Positions 7,209 through 9,408 of a stretch of 9,408 nucleotides of DNA are shown one piece after another. The first letter of the stretch is position 1. Each line of letters opens with the position of its first letter. The stretch is from Acidobacteriota bacterium (GTDB taxonomy: Bacteria > Acidobacteriota > Terriglobia > UBA7540), in NCBI GenBank assembly GCA_021789565.1, contig JAJYJL010000212.1, positions 1 to 9,408 of the forward strand. The letters run 5' to 3'. Below the pieces are notes generated by a model that had not been told where the DNA came from, made no database searches, and worked only from the letters and a program-made list of their open reading frames with translations. Both the position numbers and the translations under genes were made by a program.

Positions 7209-7233
7209 TAGCTGAACATCTGTGGCCTAGAAT
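7204..7233 (+). promoter_or_regulatory. Predicted sigma-70-type promoter for rel, abutting its start codon
   Basis: TTGAAT (7204-7209) and TAGAAT (7228-7233) are separated by 18 nt, the same geometry and the same -10 as the promoter at 4390-4419. The expected transcription start is near 7240, next to the GTG at 7241. If it is used, rel mRNA would be leaderless or nearly so. Confidence 0.45.
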
Positions 7234-7240
7234 AAAACGG

Positions 7241-9394
7241 GTGAGTACGATGCAGTTTGAGACTGTTCTCAGGAAGGTCCAGGTCTACCGTCCGGGCGAC
7301 GATCTCGCCCTGCTGCGCAATGCCTACCAGGTCTGCGAGGAAAAGCATCAGGGCCAGCGCCGCCTTTCGGGGGAGCCCTATGTATCTCACCCCGTAGAGG
7401 TTGTGAGTATCCTGGCGGATATGCAGATGGACATGGTTTGCCTGGCTGCCGGCATGCTGCATGACGTGGTCGAGGATACTCCGACCAGTATCGAGGGGCT
7501 GGAAGAGCAGTTTGGCCCTGAAGTCGCCCACATTGTTGAAGGCGTTACGAAGATCAGCCGGATCCATTTCCTCAGCCCCGAAGACCAGCAGGCCGAAAAT
7601 TTCCGCAAGATGCTGCTGGCGATGGTGGACGATGTCCGGGTCGTCCTGGTGAAACTGGCGGACCGCTTGCATAATATGCGGACCTTGGAATACCTGACGC
7701 CCGACAAGCGCCAGCGCATCGCGCACGAAACGATGGAAATTTATGCGCCGATCGCTCATCGTCTGGGCATGGGCAAAATCCGCGGGGAACTTGAGGACCT
7801 CTCGTTCCGTCACCTTGAGCCGGATGGTTACCTGGAAGTCAAGAAATCTGTGGAGAGCCGGCGGAAGGTAAATGAACATTTCCTGGCTGAGGTCCGGGGC
7901 CTGGTTGAGGGCAAGATGAAAGAGAACTCGATTCCCGCAAGGGTCGAGGGCAGGGTCAAGCGGCTCTATAGCATCTGGCAGAAACTGAAGAAACAGAATA
8001 TCGCCATCGAGCAGGTCTATGACCTGCTTGCGGTCCGCATCATCACCGACGACGTCAAGAACTGCTACGCGGCGCTGGGTGTAATCCACAACACCTGGCG
8101 GCCGGTTCCGGGCAGAATCAAGGACTTTATTGCTATCCCGCGTCCTAATCTTTACCAATCGCTCCATACCTCCGTTATAGGCCCGCACGGCCAGCCTTTT
8201 GAAGTCCAGATCCGAACCGAAGAGATGCATCGCGTGGCCGAAGAAGGTATCGCGGCGCATTGGAAATACAAGGACGGGCATGGGACCTCCGTTCAGGACG
8301 CGGAACGCTTCGCCTGGCTGCGTCATCTTGTGGAGTGGCAGAAGGAGATGAGGGATTCGAATGATTTCCTCTCAACCCTCAAAATTGACCTCTACCCACA
8401 GGAGGTCTACACCTTTACGCCAAAGGGCAAAGTGATTGTTCTGCCGCGTGAGGCGACGCCGATTGACTTCGCCTACGCCATTCACACGGAGGTCGGGAAC
8501 CATTGCGTCGGCGCGAAGGTTAACGGACGCATCGTTCCACTGAAGACCAAGCTGCTGAATGGTGACATCGTTGAAATCGCGACGCAGTCCACCCAGACAC
8601 CCAGCCGCGACTGGCTGGTGGGCGTCAAAACTTCGCGGGCGCGAAACAAGATCAAGCATTGGATCAACATCGAGCAACGGAAACAGGCTCTTGAAATCGG
8701 CAGGAAGCTGCTTGAGAAAGAGGCGCGAAAGTACGACGTCGTATTGAAAAAGATCACGGAGGAAGACTACCTGCGGGTCGGGAAGGAGTATGGCTGTAGC
8801 TTGGTGGACGATTTGCTGGCGGGCATCGGGTTCGGCAAGTATTCAGCGCGGCAGGTGCTATCGAAGCTCACTCCGGAAGTAGGTCACGAGCCCGGCCAGC
8901 CGTCGCGACTGACCAGTACTTTTAAGCGGGTCCTCGGGCTCCACTCCGAAGCGGCCATCCAGGTGCACGGCCATGGGGACCTGATGGTCTACCGCGCCAA
9001 GTGCTGCAATCCGATTCGAGGCGACGAGATTGTGGGCTACATTACACGCGGCAAAGGAATTTCCGTCCATGCCAAAAATTGCCCGAATGTTCAGAACCTG
9101 ATGTACGATGCCGAGCGCCGCATTGACGTTGAATGGTCCGGTCCGAAGTACACTTTCTACCCCGTGCGCCTGACCCTTCTGACCACTGACCGCCAGGGGA
9201 TGCTAGCTGAGGTTACGGCCGCCATCAGCAGCGACCGTTCCAATATTCAGGATATTGAAGCCCGCACCGGCGATAACCAGGCCTCGATTGAGGTCACGGT
9301 TGACATCGTTGACAAGGAGCATCTGGAAAAGATAGTGTCATCGCTCCGGCGAATCGAGGGGGTCTACAGCGTTGAAAGAGTCCACAAAACTTGA
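7241..9394 (+). CDS. rel: Bifunctional (p)ppGpp synthetase/hydrolase (RelA/SpoT family Rel)
   Basis: Cytosolic stringent-response enzyme that makes (p)ppGpp from ATP and GTP/GDP and hydrolyses it; 717 residues, full length for a long RSH protein. The HD hydrolase domain has H50, H74-D75, E78-D79 and D141 (in LADRLHNM), matching H53, H77-D78 and D144 of Rel from S. equisimilis with an offset of 3. The synthetase domain has YDLLAVRI (D261), GRIKDF (292-295, the RXKD motif of bifunctional rather than EXDD RelA enzymes), YQSLHT (H309) and EVQIRT (E321). A TGS domain follows from about 388 (EVYTFTPKGK), then a zinc-finger-like region with C588, C589, H610 and C614, and a C-terminal ACT domain from about 640. 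All hydrolase residues are present, so both activities are expected. R301 stands where Rel of S. equisimilis has K304. Start: GTG 7241, or ATG 7250 three codons later; an in-frame TGA at 7205 excludes longer forms. It is divergent from the MFS gene; the 14 nt after its stop are unassigned. Confidence 0.97.
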   Translation: MSTMQFETVLRKVQVYRPGDDLALLRNAYQVCEEKHQGQRRLSGEPYVSHPVEVVSILADMQMDMVCLAAGMLHDVVEDTPTSIEGLEEQFGPEVAHIVEGVTKISRIHFLSPEDQQAENFRKMLLAMVDDVRVVLVKLADRLHNMRTLEYLTPDKRQRIAHETMEIYAPIAHRLGMGKIRGELEDLSFRHLEPDGYLEVKKSVESRRKVNEHFLAEVRGLVEGKMKENSIPARVEGRVKRLYSIWQKLKKQNIAIEQVYDLLAVRIITDDVKNCYAALGVIHNTWRPVPGRIKDFIAIPRPNLYQSLHTSVIGPHGQPFEVQIRTEEMHRVAEEGIAAHWKYKDGHGTSVQDAERFAWLRHLVEWQKEMRDSNDFLSTLKIDLYPQEVYTFTPKGKVIVLPREATPIDFAYAIHTEVGNHCVGAKVNGRIVPLKTKLLNGDIVEIATQSTQTPSRDWLVGVKTSRARNKIKHWINIEQRKQALEIGRKLLEKEARKYDVVLKKITEEDYLRVGKEYGCSLVDDLLAGIGFGKYSARQVLSKLTPEVGHEPGQPSRLTSTFKRVLGLHSEAAIQVHGHGDLMVYRAKCCNPIRGDEIVGYITRGKGISVHAKNCPNVQNLMYDAERRIDVEWSGPKYTFYPVRLTLLTTDRQGMLAEVTAAISSDRSNIQDIEARTGDNQASIEVTVDIVDKEHLEKIVSSLRRIEGVYSVERVHKT

Positions 9395-9408
9395 GACATA
9401 CGGACCTG

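Larger units (their letters stand above)
6943..7240. other. Divergent intergenic region between the MFS gene and rel
   Basis: About 300 nt with no convincing gene. It contains a weak minus-strand -10 (6988-6993), a 13-nt palindrome (7164-7176), an imperfect inverted repeat (7183-7208) and a plus-strand promoter (7204-7233). Small open frames on both strands lack ribosome binding sites and recognisable sequence. The stretch between about 7020 and 7160 shows nothing I can interpret. Confidence 0.6.

Noticed and set aside
7172..8326. Long minus-strand open frame (384 codons) opposite rel
   Set aside because: It lies antisense to the unmistakable HD and synthetase domains of rel, shows no recognisable domain, and is rich in His, Arg and Leu as expected from a GC-rich shadow frame.
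1..9408. Mobile element, CRISPR array, tRNA/rRNA or phage genes
   Set aside because: No transposase or integrase reading frame, no regularly spaced repeats, and no tRNA-like cloverleaf was noticed. The gaps between genes are too short to hold any of the larger elements.

Overview
The window is a moderately GC-rich bacterial chromosomal segment. It has short intergenic gaps, a lipoprotein membrane-fusion protein paired with an HME-type RND pump (so a Gram-negative envelope), a secreted DsbA-like oxidoreductase with a doubled N-terminal module, and a single long bifunctional Rel. From memory of family sequences, this combination, and especially the doubled module before a CPTC thioredoxin domain, best fits Acidobacteriota. 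That assignment is inference and was not tested by a search.

Layout. 1-4249 (+): the 3' part of a CzcB/CusB-like periplasmic adaptor, with its lipobox at the very edge of the window, followed after 52 nt by a complete CzcA/CusA-family RND permease. The two form a heavy-metal efflux operon. No outer-membrane factor or metal sensor is visible, so these would have to lie upstream of the window or elsewhere. 4250-4469: intergenic, with a good sigma-70-like promoter and a strong Shine-Dalgarno. 4470-5609 (+): exported thiol:disulfide oxidoreductase with two tandem modules of about 67 residues and a DsbA-type CPTC domain. 5647-6942 (-): MFS exporter, convergent with the oxidoreductase and separated from it by 37 nt. 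6943-7240: divergent intergenic region with candidate promoters in both directions and two small inverted repeats. 7241-9394 (+): complete bifunctional (p)ppGpp synthetase/hydrolase Rel with HD, synthetase, TGS, zinc-finger-like and ACT regions.

How the genes relate. Only the adaptor and the permease clearly work together: the adaptor bridges the inner-membrane pump to an outer-membrane channel for metal export. The oxidoreductase has its own promoter and probably acts on periplasmic cysteines. A link to metal stress is possible but not shown. The MFS exporter and rel are divergent neighbours with no evident functional link. I saw no mobile element, CRISPR array, tRNA or rRNA, and no convincing novel multi-gene system. 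The most distinctive points are the doubled module in the oxidoreductase, the rel promoter that abuts the rel start codon, and a Lys-to-Arg change at a conserved ATP-site position of Rel.
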